A stretch of DNA of 64,000 bases from Hysterangium stoloniferum (taxonomy: Eukaryota; Basidiomycota; Agaricomycetes; Hysterangiales; Hysterangiaceae). Numbering within the stretch: position 1 is the stretch's first letter; the number at the start of each line of letters is the position of its first letter. Under the pieces are notes generated by a model. It saw only the letters and a list, made by a program, of their open reading frames with translations. It did not search any database and was not told where the DNA came from. A program made the translations under genes and the position numbers. The stretch spans positions 124,001-188,000 of the forward strand of contig WHVD01000036.1 of the NCBI GenBank assembly GCA_015178975.1, read 5' to 3'. Shown piece by piece: positions 1 through 9,667 of this stretch.

Positions 1-94
1 TAGCTTCTTTGGGTAGTGTTTACTGTTGTTTGGTTCAGATTTGTAATAATTTCTTTTTTTGGGAAGTGTCATAGTGGGGGGTACCTGTGTTTGC

Positions 95-1531
95 TCACTG
101 ATTGGCCTTGTGCCCTGGTTTCCTACACTTGAAACAAATAATGGGTTTAACAGACTTCCAACCTGAGTCAACCTCCATGGGTACAACCTCAGATTGTTGT
201 TTGACATTCTGGGCTGCTTGACTGGAGGGATTAGCATGGTTATTCTGCTAATGTGGGGCTGGCCTTTGAAGCTTGGAGAATAGGCTAGAATTTTTCTTGC
301 TAGTTTCTCTTTGTCTCCATTGCCCATCTAACATTTTGGCCCAGTCAAACAATCCCTTCAAGGTAGTAGACACTTCTGGGAGTACATATACAGTATCCTG
401 TCTACCAAGGCAGAATTGAGGCCCTGCTCAAATGTTTCAATGAGAGCAGCATCATTGTATAGAGTATCCTCTTTTAATTACCTATACTTGGCAATATAAT
501 CCTCAGCACTCTGTGAACCCTGTTTGAGTTAATTCAACTTATGTCTGGCTGTACTGGCAGGATTAGGATCTCCAAATGTCTGTTTTAACTCCTTTAAGAA
601 TTGTTACGACTGTGTCGCAACCCTATCGGTCCCGAGGTTATCGCCACTTATCAACGATTCAAGTTACTATTCAAGTCACCACATCGGAAACCATCGGCCC
701 CCAAAGCTGATGTATGCTTTCGTGATGATCAAACTCCATTTACACCCACGTCAAAATACTCGTATTGTCTGGTTAAACTTTTGATATGTCCCTTTTATTA
801 TGTTGGTCCGTTCTATCCTATGTTTCACATATGTCTATCTATATTTGTAGTCCTCGAACTATTTCCTTTTACCGTAATTCCGCTCTCGGTTATCATCGGC
901 CTCTGAACTAATCATAAACTTCCCATTCCTAGTCAAGCTTATTGTTAATACCATTTTCCACCTTTCTCCCCGTTAGTATTTTCTAGATGCCTGTTACTTG
1001 TATATGAACCCACTGTAGTTGTAGTTACTAGGCAATCAGAATATCAACTCAGAATACCCTCATACGTCTGTAACAGTCTCATACTAAGAATCCCCTCATC
1101 CGCCTTCGCGTGTGCTCGCCCACTCCCAGCCCTGACCCCTTGGCCCGACACTCGACTTGTCCTTCAGTTCCGATCGGTATCTCGCCGAGAGGAACTCTTT
1201 AGGATTAGTCTTCGCCCGTCCGAAATCTAAGGACACCCTACAGATATTTGCGAGGGTGCAGCACATAAGCTGAAGCCAAGTCCTTCCGATTGGTCCCTGT
1301 CGGCCACCGACATTAGTCAGTTTTCAGTTCTTAACAAGAATTCATCCCAGGTGGAGTCAATCCCTCTGGTGGAATACTCCTTTACTTTGAGTCTGGCCCA
1401 AGGTTCAGCAGTTCCTCCTAAGATAGTGCAAAGATGATCCTGTCAGAGTCATCCTGCATTCTCTTTCCATGAAAGTAGAGGGAGAGTTGAGTGATAGGCC
1501 AGTCATAAAGGAAAAAGAGGGCTATACAAAG
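95..1531 (-). pseudogene. Ty3/gypsy-type gag, degenerate and interrupted
   Basis: Read on the minus strand this is a retrotransposon Gag: a core with DDSDRIIFALS, LGGTAEPWARLK, FGDPNPASTARHK and the segment AEDYIAKYR, then a linker with VVPMEVDSGW, then a CCHC zinc knuckle ICFKCRKPGHKANQ near 95-145. Gag would package element RNA in a cytoplasmic particle. It is dead: TGA at 95-97 falls exactly where the last zinc-binding cysteine belongs, two TAA codons lie in the core, there is a frameshift around 1400-1410, and a solo LTR (602-1336) splits the frame. Removing that LTR and one copy of its AGAAT duplication restores a continuous reading across the junction (STWDEF then LKELKQTFG), which confirms the insertion. 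Pol is not in the window; it would lie beyond base 1. An N-terminal piece probably survives at 2618-2773. Confidence 0.85.
602..1336. mobile_element. Solo LTR, family 1, TSD AGAAT
   Basis: A 735-bp unit starting TGTTACGACTG and ending TTCTTAACA, flanked by perfect 5-bp direct repeats AGAAT (597-601 and 1337-1341). No internal region is present, so it is a solo LTR left by LTR-LTR recombination. A close copy lies at 46707-47447 with a different target duplication. It sits inside the minus-strand gag and breaks it. Confidence 0.93.
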
Positions 1532-1763
1532 TGTTGGAATGTGTACATCATAAACAACAGATCCCAAAGATCAAATCTATTTTTAGGACAACAAAAGAGT
1601 TGTCACTCACCCTTACCTTTGTTCTACTGCTTATTGTTCTTAGTGTTTTACTGTTGTACCAAAGATACATATATATAAGTAGTAGATAGTACTTGACTGT
1701 GCTTTAGTCCATTATACACTAATATGAGACTGAGACATACTACTAGGGTCTTGATTTCCAACA
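1532..1763. mobile_element. Copia-type solo LTR, TSD CAAAG
   Basis: A 232-bp unit beginning TGTTGGAATGTG and ending TTTCCAACA, flanked by CAAAG at 1527-1531 and 1764-1768. The TGTTGGAAT...CCAACA ends are typical of Ty1/copia LTRs. The first 140 bp match 46181-46320, where a Tc1-like element interrupts the other copy at a TA. Confidence 0.85.
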
Positions 1764-1790
1764 CAAAGTACTAGATAGTAAAATAATTAT

Positions 1791-2001
1791 GGGTCAAAAT
1801 ACTGTCCCAATGAGTGGCTGTGTTGTGTTATTTATTATTTAATGGGTTTTGATCCAAATCACATGAACCAAGGCTTATCTTCAAGCCATGATCCTATAGT
1901 ATCTTTTAAGATTTACTTAGATTTTTGGCTTCTGCCAGTGGTCCATACCAACCCAACCTTTCAAAAATGAGAAAACATTGGAACAGTTTTTTGAGCCACT
2001 G
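1791..2001 (-). mobile_element. End of a Tc1-like element (family c)
   Basis: The outer end, read on the minus strand, starts CAGTGGCTCAAAAAACTGTT next to a TA (2002-2003). About 190 bp further in lies an inverted relative of the same motif (1791-1812, GTCAAAATACTGTCCCAATG). A second outer end of this family is at 5660-5706. The partner end and transposase of this copy are not seen, so it is a truncated terminus. Confidence 0.6.
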
Positions 2002-2110
2002 TACCTATGATGATAATATGATATCAGAATGAAATTATCTATGATGTCAAACTTGTCAGCGTATTGATTTTATTTTATTTTATTTTAATATGCACCTACA
2101 TACAGGCAAA

Positions 2111-2601
2111 CACTGGAGACACTCCAATGTTTTTGGAGTTGGAAAACCTTTTAAAAATCCTAATATTTGGCCAAATTTTCTTTGAACTAATAAATCAGCA
2201 AGATATGATCCAAAGCATACATACATCTAAGATGGCACAAAATGGCTTTCTGAAAATCAGCTTCAGATATCAGGCTAGCCAGCAGTCTCCTGATCTTAAT
2301 ACCATAGAACATCTTTGGAATGTTTAAATTTTTTAAGTTTTAGTAGGATTTTCCAAAGTGGGAAATCATATCTGAAAACCTTAAAAATTTGTATCAAGAA
2401 ACTCTGACTAATGATGTTTCCTCAGATTTTCTAATAAAAATATTTAAAGTTTTCAGATATGATTTTCCAGTTTGGAAAATCCTACTAAAACTTAAAAATT
2501 TTAATCAATTTATCAGTTCAAAGAATTCTTAGAAAATTTGGCCAAATAATAGGATTTTCAGGAGGTTTTCCAACTCCAAAAACCTTGGGGTACCTCCAGT
2601 G
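2111..2601. mobile_element. Foldback MITE with captured Tc1 fragment
   Basis: Two arms form a long imperfect inverted repeat: CACTGGAG at 2111 pairs with CTCCAGTG at 2594-2601, followed by GTTTTTGGAGTTGGAAAACC and further matches inward to about 2336-2380 versus 2455-2500. A shorter copy of the family without the insert is at 11134-11443. In this copy the left arm is interrupted at about 2200-2328 by transposase-coding DNA. It lies within the presumed gag leader of the minus-strand retroelement, between 1531 and the N-terminal gag piece. No clean target duplication was found. Confidence 0.7.
2190..2327 (+). pseudogene. Tc1-like transposase fragment inside MITE
   Basis: A plus-strand stretch encodes a Tc1/mariner catalytic-core piece: NQQD followed, after a small frame slip, by DPKHTSK-like codons, then MAQNGF, then SPDLNTIEHLWN. 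It therefore runs from the second catalytic Asp to the Glu of a DD34E transposase and stops there. The frame slip and lack of the remainder make it a relic. It is related to, but not the same as, the element at 3075-4677. Confidence 0.75.
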
Positions 2602-2617
2602 AAAGGCACGAGTGTGA

Positions 2618-2773
2618 TTACATTGGGTTTTCCAGGACTTCTTCAATACCAGCTTCTTCCATGGCATCCAGCTGGTTTGTGAGTATCTGGCTGGTATACA
2701 AAGTAAGTGGGGAATGAAGAGTCAAAGGTCCAGGTAATGATTCCTGTACATGTGCTTTTCTTCTTGGTAGCAT
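2618..2773 (-). pseudogene. Probable N-terminal gag piece
   Basis: A clean 51-codon minus-strand reading starting MLPRRKAHVQESLPG, with LTNQLDAMEEAGIEEVLENP near its end. It lies just inside LTR A (2807-5416) and upstream, in transcription direction, of the gag core at 95-1531, so position and acidic helical content suit the N-terminus of Gag, separated from the core by the MITE, the Tc1-like end and the copia LTR. The assignment rests on position, not on a recognised domain. Confidence 0.45.
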
Positions 2774-2997
2774 ATTGACAATCTGCGAGTCTCAGTCAGA
2801 AAATACTGTTAAGGAGTGTGCAGAGCTTATCAGAGGGTTTCTGGAGAAACCTGTGGGAAAGCTGGTAGGACTCAGCTTATAGGCTGCACCCTCGCGAGAT
2901 TGTGTTGTCCAATTTCAGATGGGTGGATGGGAATCCCGGGGAGTCCAGGAGTGGTTGGTGGGTTGTGAGGTCAGAGGGTCGACTGCAGGAATCCCAT

Positions 2998-3074
2998 GGA
3001 GGTCAAGTAATAGATAGGTTGGAGGTTAAGTGATAGATAGGTCAGATGTTAAGTGATAAATAGGTCAGACATTA
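2998..3074. repeat. 23-bp minisatellite, left part
   Basis: About three tandem copies of a 23-bp unit containing AAGTGATAGATAGGT. The array continues at 4678-4815 and is split by the Tc1-like element. Confidence 0.9.
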
Positions 3075-4677
3075 CAGTGAGGGACAAAACCCTTCCAATG
3101 ATTTTTAGTTGTGCAAAGATTCTTGAATAACTCAAGAACCACTGTAGATACAGACCTGAAATTTGGCTGTTGGTTAGGTCTATATGTTATCTATATGCCA
3201 TTAAAATATTATGACATAAGCACTGGTATTTTCCATGCTATAAATAAAATAATAATAAAATCACATTGGAAGGGTTTTGTCCCTGGTATAAAAAGAACAC
3301 AAATCAAACAATCTAGTACTTGGTATAGCCTCCCTTGGCCTTCAAAACAGCCTCAACTCTTCTAGGTATACTCTCTATCAAATTCTGACAAGTAGAGGCA
3401 AGTATCATCTCCCATTCTGTCTAAACCTCTCCCACAACTCATGAATACTCTTGGGTGCCACTTCATACTCTCCCAGCCTCTTTTTGAGGTAATACCAGAG
3501 GTGTTCAATTGGATAAGGTCAGCAGACTGAGGTAGTCACACCATGACCACAAATCCATTATCTTTAAACCAATTGGTGGCCTTCTTGCTCTTGTGTTTGG
3601 GATCATTATCTTGCTGAAAGACCACATCTTCTGTGTTCTTGCCATAATACTTCATGATTGCTTGAAGTTCATCCTCCAGAATGCTAACATAAAGGTCAGC
3701 ATCCATCCTTCCATCAATTTTGGTGGAATATTCTGGTCCTTCCCACAACATACAGCTTCACAACATCAGATTTCCTCCTCCAAACCTGACTGTACCCTCA
3801 ACCACCCTATCACTGAGCCCCTCTCCTGCCCTTTTCCATACCTACTTCCTCCCATCTGACCCCAAACAATTGATTTTTGTCTCATCTAACCAAACAAACC
3901 TCTTCCAATCATCCACAGTCCAGTCCTTGTGTCCCAGAGCAAAGCCCATCCTTGCCTTCCTATGCCTCTTAGTGAGTAAAGGCCTTTTTCTCTTCACCAC
4001 AGCTCTCATTCCAGCTTTCTTGAGTGCTTTATAAAAAGCCTTCACTGAAATGGACTCTCCAGTCATATTTTGAAGGATTTTGGGGACCTCAGTGGCATGT
4101 TCTGCCTTCTGAGAAGTGATTTGTTAGAGGGAATAATGAATATCTGAGGGAGAAAGCTTGCATGGATGGCCACCAGGTGCTTTGGCAAGTGATGGGCAAT
4201 GGTTAAAGTGAATTCTGGATATAGTAAATTGACCTCTGCCAGTGATTGCAGAGATCTGAGAAGCAGACTTGCCCTTATTGAGCAAAATGAAAATGTGGCT
4301 AACCTGAGGAGGAGTAAGAGCTTTCATGGTGTAGAATGTTGAGTTGTGGGGATGTTGTTGAACTGGAAAGTGAACAGCTATATATATATCTAATTTTGAC
4401 AGGTCACATGATTTTTATTTGCACTTCTTTGCATATAATCAATAATGTTTTGTGCTGATCATGTGACTGGGACAAAACCCTTCCAATGTGATTTTATTAT
4501 TATTTTATTTATAGCAAGGGAAATACTAATACTTATGTCATAATATTTTAAGGGCATATAGATAACATGTAGACCTAACTAACCACCAAATTTCAGGTCT
4601 GTATCTACAGTGGTTCTTGAGTTATTCAAGAATCTTTGCACAACTAAAAATCATTGGAAGGGTTTTGTCCCTCACTG
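3075..4677 (-). mobile_element. Complete Tc1-like element, TA target
   Basis: A 1603-bp element with TA on both sides (3073-3074 and 4678-4679) and inverted termini of about 210 bp starting CAGTGAGGGACAAAACCC. Each terminus contains the same 20-bp motif twice, outer and inner, facing each other (3081-3100 and 3264-3283; 4469-4488 and 4652-4671); these are likely transposase binding sites. The gene it carries is broken, so it could move only in trans. It inserted at a TA within the minisatellite of LTR A. Confidence 0.93.
3310..4327 (-). pseudogene. Tc1/mariner DDE transposase, frameshifted
   Basis: Minus-strand pieces in shifting frames make up a Tc1-like transposase that would cut and paste DNA at TA. 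Piece 1 (4327-4124) is the helix-turn-helix region with QVSHIFILLNKGKSASQISA. Piece 2 (4066-3842) has VVKRKRPLLTKRHRKAR and the first catalytic Asp in FVWLDETKIN. Piece 3 (3751-3536) has the second Asp in VVFQQDNDPKHKSK. The final part is recognisable in another frame as DL-PIEHLWYYLKKRLG-like codons near 3480-3510, and the end resembles AVLKAKGGYTKY near 3320. Frameshifts between the pieces make it non-functional. Confidence 0.88.
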
Positions 4678-4815
4678 TAAGTGATAGATAGGTCGGAGGT
4701 TAAGTGATAGATAGGTTAGAGGTTAAGTGATAGATAGGTTGGAGGTTAAGTGATAGATAGGTTGGAGGTTAAGTGATAGATAGGTCAGAGGTTAAGTGAT
4801 AGATAGGCCAGAGCC
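4678..4815. repeat. 23-bp minisatellite, right part
   Basis: About six copies of the unit AGGTTAAGTGATAGATAGG with few changes. It continues the array at 2998-3074; together they were one array in LTR A before the Tc1-like insertion. LTR B lacks this array and has GTCGTAGGTCAGAGGTTGTT-type repeats at the same place. Confidence 0.92.
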
Positions 4816-5416
4816 TGTGGGCTCTGACAAGGTGAATAGTAGTGTGTTTCAAAGAGAAGATTAGAGCAGAAAATGTACTGAGATTACTGGGGGAATCTAA
4901 GCTGATTTTCTGACTGGATTGTATGTACAACATCTGCCAGACTATATAGACTGTGGAATGTATGTCATACCAAATCCAGTAATAATGAAATCCAAACTAG
5001 TAAGCATGAAATGAGATAAGTAAACACCAAATTTGGTGTTTGGTGTCAGGAATAGGATGGAGCAAAGTGGAGTCCAAATTGTGACAGGTCATTAGACCAT
5101 AATGGGAATGGGGTGTGAGTGGAGTCTGAAATGTGACAGGTCATTTGACCATAACGGGAATGGGGCTCAGTTAGAGAGCTATTGGGTTTTCCAAGAGGAG
5201 TCCAGTGACTCGTGCATGGGACAGGGTCAGAGATAGACAGATGTGGGTCCTGGCAGGTATTCCAGTGACTGATACATGAAGTGACAAAGGTTGAGCACAG
5301 ACAGGTCTGATGCCCAGAGTCCAGTGGGTATTCCAGTAAACCAATAACTGGTGTGTATAGGGTGTGGGTACATATAAGTTAGTGCCTGGAGTCTGCCAGG
5401 TTTTCTGGTTGTAACA

Positions 5417-6169
5417 GGTTAGTTGAATATTGAGTTGAATAATCTCAAAAAAATAGTCAAGTTAGAAAATGAGTTGAAATGTCAAAGAAATGTCAAATTG
5501 AATATTATTGGAATTTGAGCTTGTACATTTGTGACATATCAAATGGAGACAAGTAAAGGTTCATCAAGGATTAAGTCAAATAATGTCAAATGTTAGTTGA
5601 GTTGAAAAGTTGTTGAAGTTAATCTTGTGTGTTTTTGTGATAGTTTGTGACAGTCATGACACCTTTCAAAAATAAGAAAACATTAGGACAGTTTCTTAAG
5701 CCACTGTACACATATCCCATCCCAAAGATTAAATCATAATCCAAATAATATTGTTTAACTGAAACATTTGTGTATATTTTAAAGGAAATATCTCTTAAAG
5801 ATTCAATTTTGGGGTAATAAAATATAAACTCATAAAATATGTAGTCCAGAAGATGTTAAGTTTCATTTCAGAGGCTTATTTTGGAAACTATCAGAAAGCC
5901 ACTGGAGAATTTGAGTACTTCCAGGTAGTATTCAGGACTTGGCTTTAGCTTATGTACTGCACTGCTATGCAAATGCTTGGAGTGTCCTTAATTTCAGAAG
6001 ATAGACTTATACTGAAGATTTTATGGATATTTGGAGTTCCAAAGAGTTCCAAATATTGAGCATACAGAAAGAGAAGAGGAATATGCTAACTAAATTAATT
6101 TCAGATCTGAGTTGTAAGTACAAATCTGCAAAACTAATATCATTTGTCTTGTAATTGTACTACAAACTA
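5417..6169. other. Relic DNA between LTR A and LTR B
   Basis: No gene recognised. It holds an outer Tc1-like end at 5660-5706 (ends AAGCCACTG before TA) and, near 5936-6005, a fragment matching the conserved LTR core (GGACTTGGCTTTAGCTTATG). The first 200 bp are rich in repeated TCAAAT/GTTGAA words. Confidence 0.6.
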
Positions 6170-6460
6170 AAATACTTCTACAATATTATCTTCCTTGAAT
6201 CCTAGTATTTCAGTATCCTTTTCTAACTTTGATTGGGAACTGGTACAATTTACCAGCTCTTCCCAGTCATCTGGTATTTCTTCTAATCCACAACTTTGTT
6301 TCCATTCTAATAACTTCCCCTTGTGATCTCTGAAGTTCAATACCTTTTCTTCCTCCTTATTTGTATGTGTCTTAAGTTTACTGTTTTCGGGTATTTTTCT
6401 AATAGTTATTATTTCTAAACCATGTTTATGACAAAAGCTTTCATGATTCTTCTTATTTTG
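6170..6460 (-). pseudogene. Coding relic interrupted by LTR B
   Basis: The minus strand reads for about 95 codons without a stop: KNHESFCHKHGLEI, then IRKIPENSKL, then LLEWKQSCGLEEIPDDWEEL. The frame is continuous across the LTR B insertion with SKMCQN at 7305-7325. It is lysine and glutamate rich and looks like protein, but I recognise no family. A further open stretch at 7540-7737 may belong to it. Confidence 0.4.
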
Positions 6461-7296
6461 TGTTAGGATACATACAGGGCAGGTTTCCAGAGAAACCCGC
6501 GAAATATCCAGTAGGACTTGGCTTCAGCTTATAGGCTGCACCCTCACTAGATCGTGTTGTCCAATTTCAGACGGATGGATGGGAATCCTGGGGAGTCTGG
6601 GTGGGGGTCGTGGGTCAAGGGTCGTAGGTCAGAGGTTGTTGGTCGTAGGTCAGAGGTTGTTGGTTGTGGGTCGATATTGGTGTGAGAGAGATAGATGTGC
6701 CGGAGCCTGTGGGCTCTGACTAGTGCGAGCGGTGTAAATCAAGTAGGGTTTTAGAGCGGAAATGTATTAGATTACTGGGGGGAATCTAAGCCGATTTTCT
6801 GACTGGATTGTATGTACAACGTCTGCCAGTTTAAATAGACTGTGGAGTGAATGTCATACCGAATCCAGTAATAATGAAATGAAATGAGCAAAACATAAAA
6901 TGGGAATAGTAAACACCAATTTGGTGTTAGGAATGGGACAGAACGGAGTGGAGTCCGAATAGTGACAAATCATAAACCATAATGGGAAATGGAGTGGGAG
7001 CGGAGTCCAAATCGTGACAGGTCATTTGACTAAAATGGGAACGGGGCTCTGTTAGAGAGGTGATGGGTTTTCTGAGTGGGGTCCGGTGACTGACATGCGG
7101 GACGAGGTCAAAAATAGACAGAGATGGAGTCCGGTGGGTTTTCCGGTGACTGAAACACAATGTAACGAAGACGAACGTAGATGAGTCTGACATACGGAGT
7201 CTGGTGGGAATTCCGGTAAACTGATAATAGGTGCGTATAGGGCATGGGTGTGTATAAGTTAGTGCCCAGAGTCCCGCGGGATTTCCGGTCGTAACA
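6461..7296 (-). mobile_element. Solo LTR B, TSD TTTTG
   Basis: An 836-bp unit from TGTTAGGATACA to CCGGTCGTAACA, flanked by TTTTG at 6456-6460 and 7297-7301. It aligns along most of its length with LTR A (without the Tc1 insertion). It has cut a coding-like minus-strand reading (see 6170-6460). Confidence 0.92.
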
Positions 7297-8423
7297 TTTT
7301 GACACATTTTACTCCCATGGCTCTTCCAGCAATGTTGTAGCCATACTAGATGCAAATGAATAGACTAAGTCATCTATTCCAGAATGACTATTTATCATCT
7401 TGTTCTGTATATGTCCTTCCATAAGAAAAGATTGATGTATTCTTAAATGCTAATAACTAGTCTATGGATGTAAGTCTTTTCATTTCACATATGCTTTAAG
7501 ACATGGTGGCTTGGAAACTCCATAGATATCATGTTCTTATCATTTGAAGATATAATAAGTAGTTGGATCATTGAACTGCTTGTGATCTTGACTTTCATGT
7601 AAGAGCAATGCAAATATGCAGATTAATTCATCACTTTTATGCTTTAAATAGTCATCCAAATGTGGCAAACAATGCTGCACACCTGACTGTGTGAACGTTT
7701 TAAATGAACAGGCAATTGCTTCACCACATATGTACATTCATTCATTCTTCCTTTGTTCATACATAATGCATGGTCCACTTTGTTCGCTACCACTCTCTTG
7801 TCAATTCACACTGGAGCGATATCCGTCAACTCCCTAAGTTAACACAAGTTTACAGAAGTCTACAAAACACATTGACACAAATACAAACCTGACACGTGCA
7901 TGTCCTACAGTATCAACAGTGATCGGATCTCAGATGAGTGACTAAAACAGGATTTGGAAGTTGTGCACAGAAGAGCTGTATGACCATCCGATATTTACCT
8001 GTTCGTTTGGCTGACAGAGAATTCAAAGAATGAAGCTTATCAGCGAAATCGTATATACTGTACATTCAGAGCACGGTATAGCTGCCGTGTAGCCAATTTC
8101 CTGAAGCACAGGCCCATTCTTTCGACTCTCGCAAGATATTTGGATGGAACCTGAATGGCGTGAGGTGGATACCGGATGCTCCGTGAGTGTTGGAACTGAC
8201 ATATGCGTATGCATGGTTGATCGACGAAAACAAAAATAATACATACACAGCCATCGACTCAAGACACTTAAAACATTGACTATACATTAGCTGAAGAGAG
8301 CGTGTTGCATAGAGTATTTGTATGAGGTAGCATAATGTAATACAAACGCATATGCAATATGACTTCAGTAATCCACTGAATAGGTTTTGAAGAGAAACGG
8401 AATATAGGCCCTAAGACACCACT
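7297..8423. other. Region between LTR B and eS30
   Basis: 7540-7737 (minus) is an open stretch starting MYICGEAIACSFKTF with LPHLDDYLKHKSDELI; it may be part of the gene split by LTR B. From 7740 to 8423 I see no gene, RNA or repeat that I can support. Confidence 0.4.
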
Positions 8424-8996
8424 TTATTTCTCCGGGTTGGGGTTCCTGTGGACAGACAACAGTCAGCATATGTTCTCGTGTTGGAAGGAGAAAGAACGGA
8501 GGAGATCAGATAGGAGCGAAAGACGTTAGATGTATGTTTGTCAACAGAAAATGGTTCAGTGTGAACTATGCATGCTTTGGAGTTCATCAGGTGGGCATGA
8601 GCAGCTAATAGCAAGTACGCTGTCAAGCTCAAGAAAGAGAAACGGATTACTCACATCCGACGCTTGCCTCCTGGTAGAAGAGTGACGTTAACAAATCTAC
8701 AAGAACGTGGTGAGTCCAGATATCTCCCATCCATTGGAATCCTACATACCGACGGTTGTAGACAAGACGTTTCTTCGCGCGCCCTCTTGGTGTCTTCTTC
8801 TTTTCTTGCTTCTCAACTTTAGGTGTCTGTGACTTTACTTTACCCGCACGAGCGAGTGATCCATGGACTGGATGAAACGAAACAGACGTTAACTATTGTA
8901 TACATAATCGTCTCATGATTTGGTTATACCTAAAGAACAAAAACATCAAAAAAAAGAGCAAATATCACTTAAATGATTTACTGGACCTTTTCCCAT
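8424..8996 (-). CDS. RPS30: Small ribosomal subunit protein eS30
   Basis: Four exons: 8996-8987, 8867-8750, 8696-8655 and 8445-8424, joining to a 63-aa protein. It starts [14 protein letters not shown], contains a lysine-rich middle (KVEKQEKKK), then [14 protein letters not shown] and ends NPNPEK. This is the eS30 family: a basic protein of the 40S head near the decoding site. It is the free form, without the ubiquitin-like leader found in animals. Introns 2 and 3 have GTATGT and GTGAGT donors. Intron 1 would need the unusual donor GTCCAG to give the conserved MGKVHG start, so the exon 1 border is the weakest point. Intron 3 (209 nt) is long for this genome and houses a box C/D snoRNA. Confidence 0.93.
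8501..8594 (-). ncRNA. snR60: Box C/D snoRNA, snR60/SNORD80-like
   Basis: Within eS30 intron 3, in transcript order: box C TGATGA (8589-8584), D' CTGA (8559-8556), C' TGTTGA (8546-8541), D CTGA (8509-8506). The 11 nt before D' (GCATAGTTCAC, 8571-8561) are complementary to the 25S rRNA stretch GUGAACUAUGC. The 15 nt before D (GTCTTTCGCTCCTAT, 8524-8510) pair with 25S AUAGGGGCGAAAGAC, with one G-U pair. By the box+5 rule the targets are an A and a G that correspond to yeast Am817 and Gm908, the two sites of snR60. Both guides matching one known snoRNA makes chance unlikely. The terminal stem is weak. It is presumably released from the debranched or trimmed intron. Confidence 0.88.
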
Positions 8997-9308
8997 ATTG
9001 ACGTGTGAGGAGGGTTGAGGATGCGACACGAGCGGGGTCGCTGGAGATGGTGTTGAGGAGTTGGCTGAGTTTCAAATGAATACAGCTGGAAAACAAGGTT
9101 TTGGCGCTTCCGACCAACTCCTGGGCCTAATCCTCAAAATAGACAAAGAATATTCACAAAGAAAATGACAACAAGTTGTAACGCTTCAGAACTTCTATTC
9201 AACCTTGGTCTGTTAGATTATCTGACCGCTATTACACTGTCCACGTTACTCTCATTTACAGGAGCTTAGTAATAATGACTCGAAACGGTAGTAGTGTATG
9301 TAAGCAAA
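8997..9308. other. eS30 5' leader and upstream DNA
   Basis: The minus-strand leader is pyrimidine rich just before the eS30 ATG (rich in CCTC and CATC words), as usual for ribosomal protein genes. Nothing else recognised. Confidence 0.4.
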
Positions 9309-9326
9309 GGATCACGTGAGATGTAT

Positions 9327-9649
9327 TTTTTTTTTTTTTAATACATTTATATACCGCATCGCATAACGAAGATACATAGCGGTTGGGAGAAAAGTACCCT
9401 AATGGTAGGTGGGGGCGGCAGGATGTGTATGTAGCTGGTTGGTATGGGCAAGAGGGTCGAATGTAGGGCGGGGAAGAGTGGGCCGGTTATGCTTTCCGGA
9501 AAGCATCAGAGGCGGCGATGAACTCAGCTAGGGCTTCAAGGCCCTTGTAGGTGCCGAGGATAATGGGGATGATAGGTCTTGAGAGGCAGTGCGGAAGGTG
9601 TGGCGGTGCTCCTCGTGAAGGGGGCACTCGAAAAGGATGTGGAGGCACT
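9327..9649 (-). mobile_element. 5'-truncated LINE, 18-bp TSD
   Basis: The insertion is flanked by perfect 18-bp repeats GGATCACGTGAGATGTAT (9309-9326 and 9650-9667). On the minus strand it begins inside an ORF2 C-terminus (CLHILFECPLHEEHRHTFR), passes a frameshift, continues LGTYKGLEALAEFIAASDAF, and ends in a poly(A) tail (T run from 9327). Such a C-terminal CPL-H motif and the last helix are typical of Tad/L1-type fungal LINE reverse transcriptases. It is a dead-on-arrival copy made by target-primed reverse transcription. A related 3' end is at 18762-18882. Confidence 0.92.
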
Positions 9650-9667
9650 GGATCACGTGAGATGTAT

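Larger units (their letters stand above)
2807..5416 (-). mobile_element. LTR A, probable 5' LTR of the gypsy element
   Basis: This unit begins TGTTAAGGAGTG and ends TTCTGGTTGTAACA; without the 1.6-kb Tc1-like insertion it is about 1 kb. It is the same family as the solo LTR at 6461-7296. The flanking pentamers differ (AATAC versus GGTTA), as expected if it is one end of an element rather than a solo LTR. The gag relic lies on its left on the minus strand, so LTR A is best read as that element's 5' LTR. Internal 23-bp tandem repeats distinguish it from LTR B. Confidence 0.7.

Noticed and set aside
2998-4815. Tandem 23-bp units as a CRISPR array
   Set aside because: Units are contiguous without spacers, lie in a fungal LTR and are interrupted by a transposon; it is a minisatellite.
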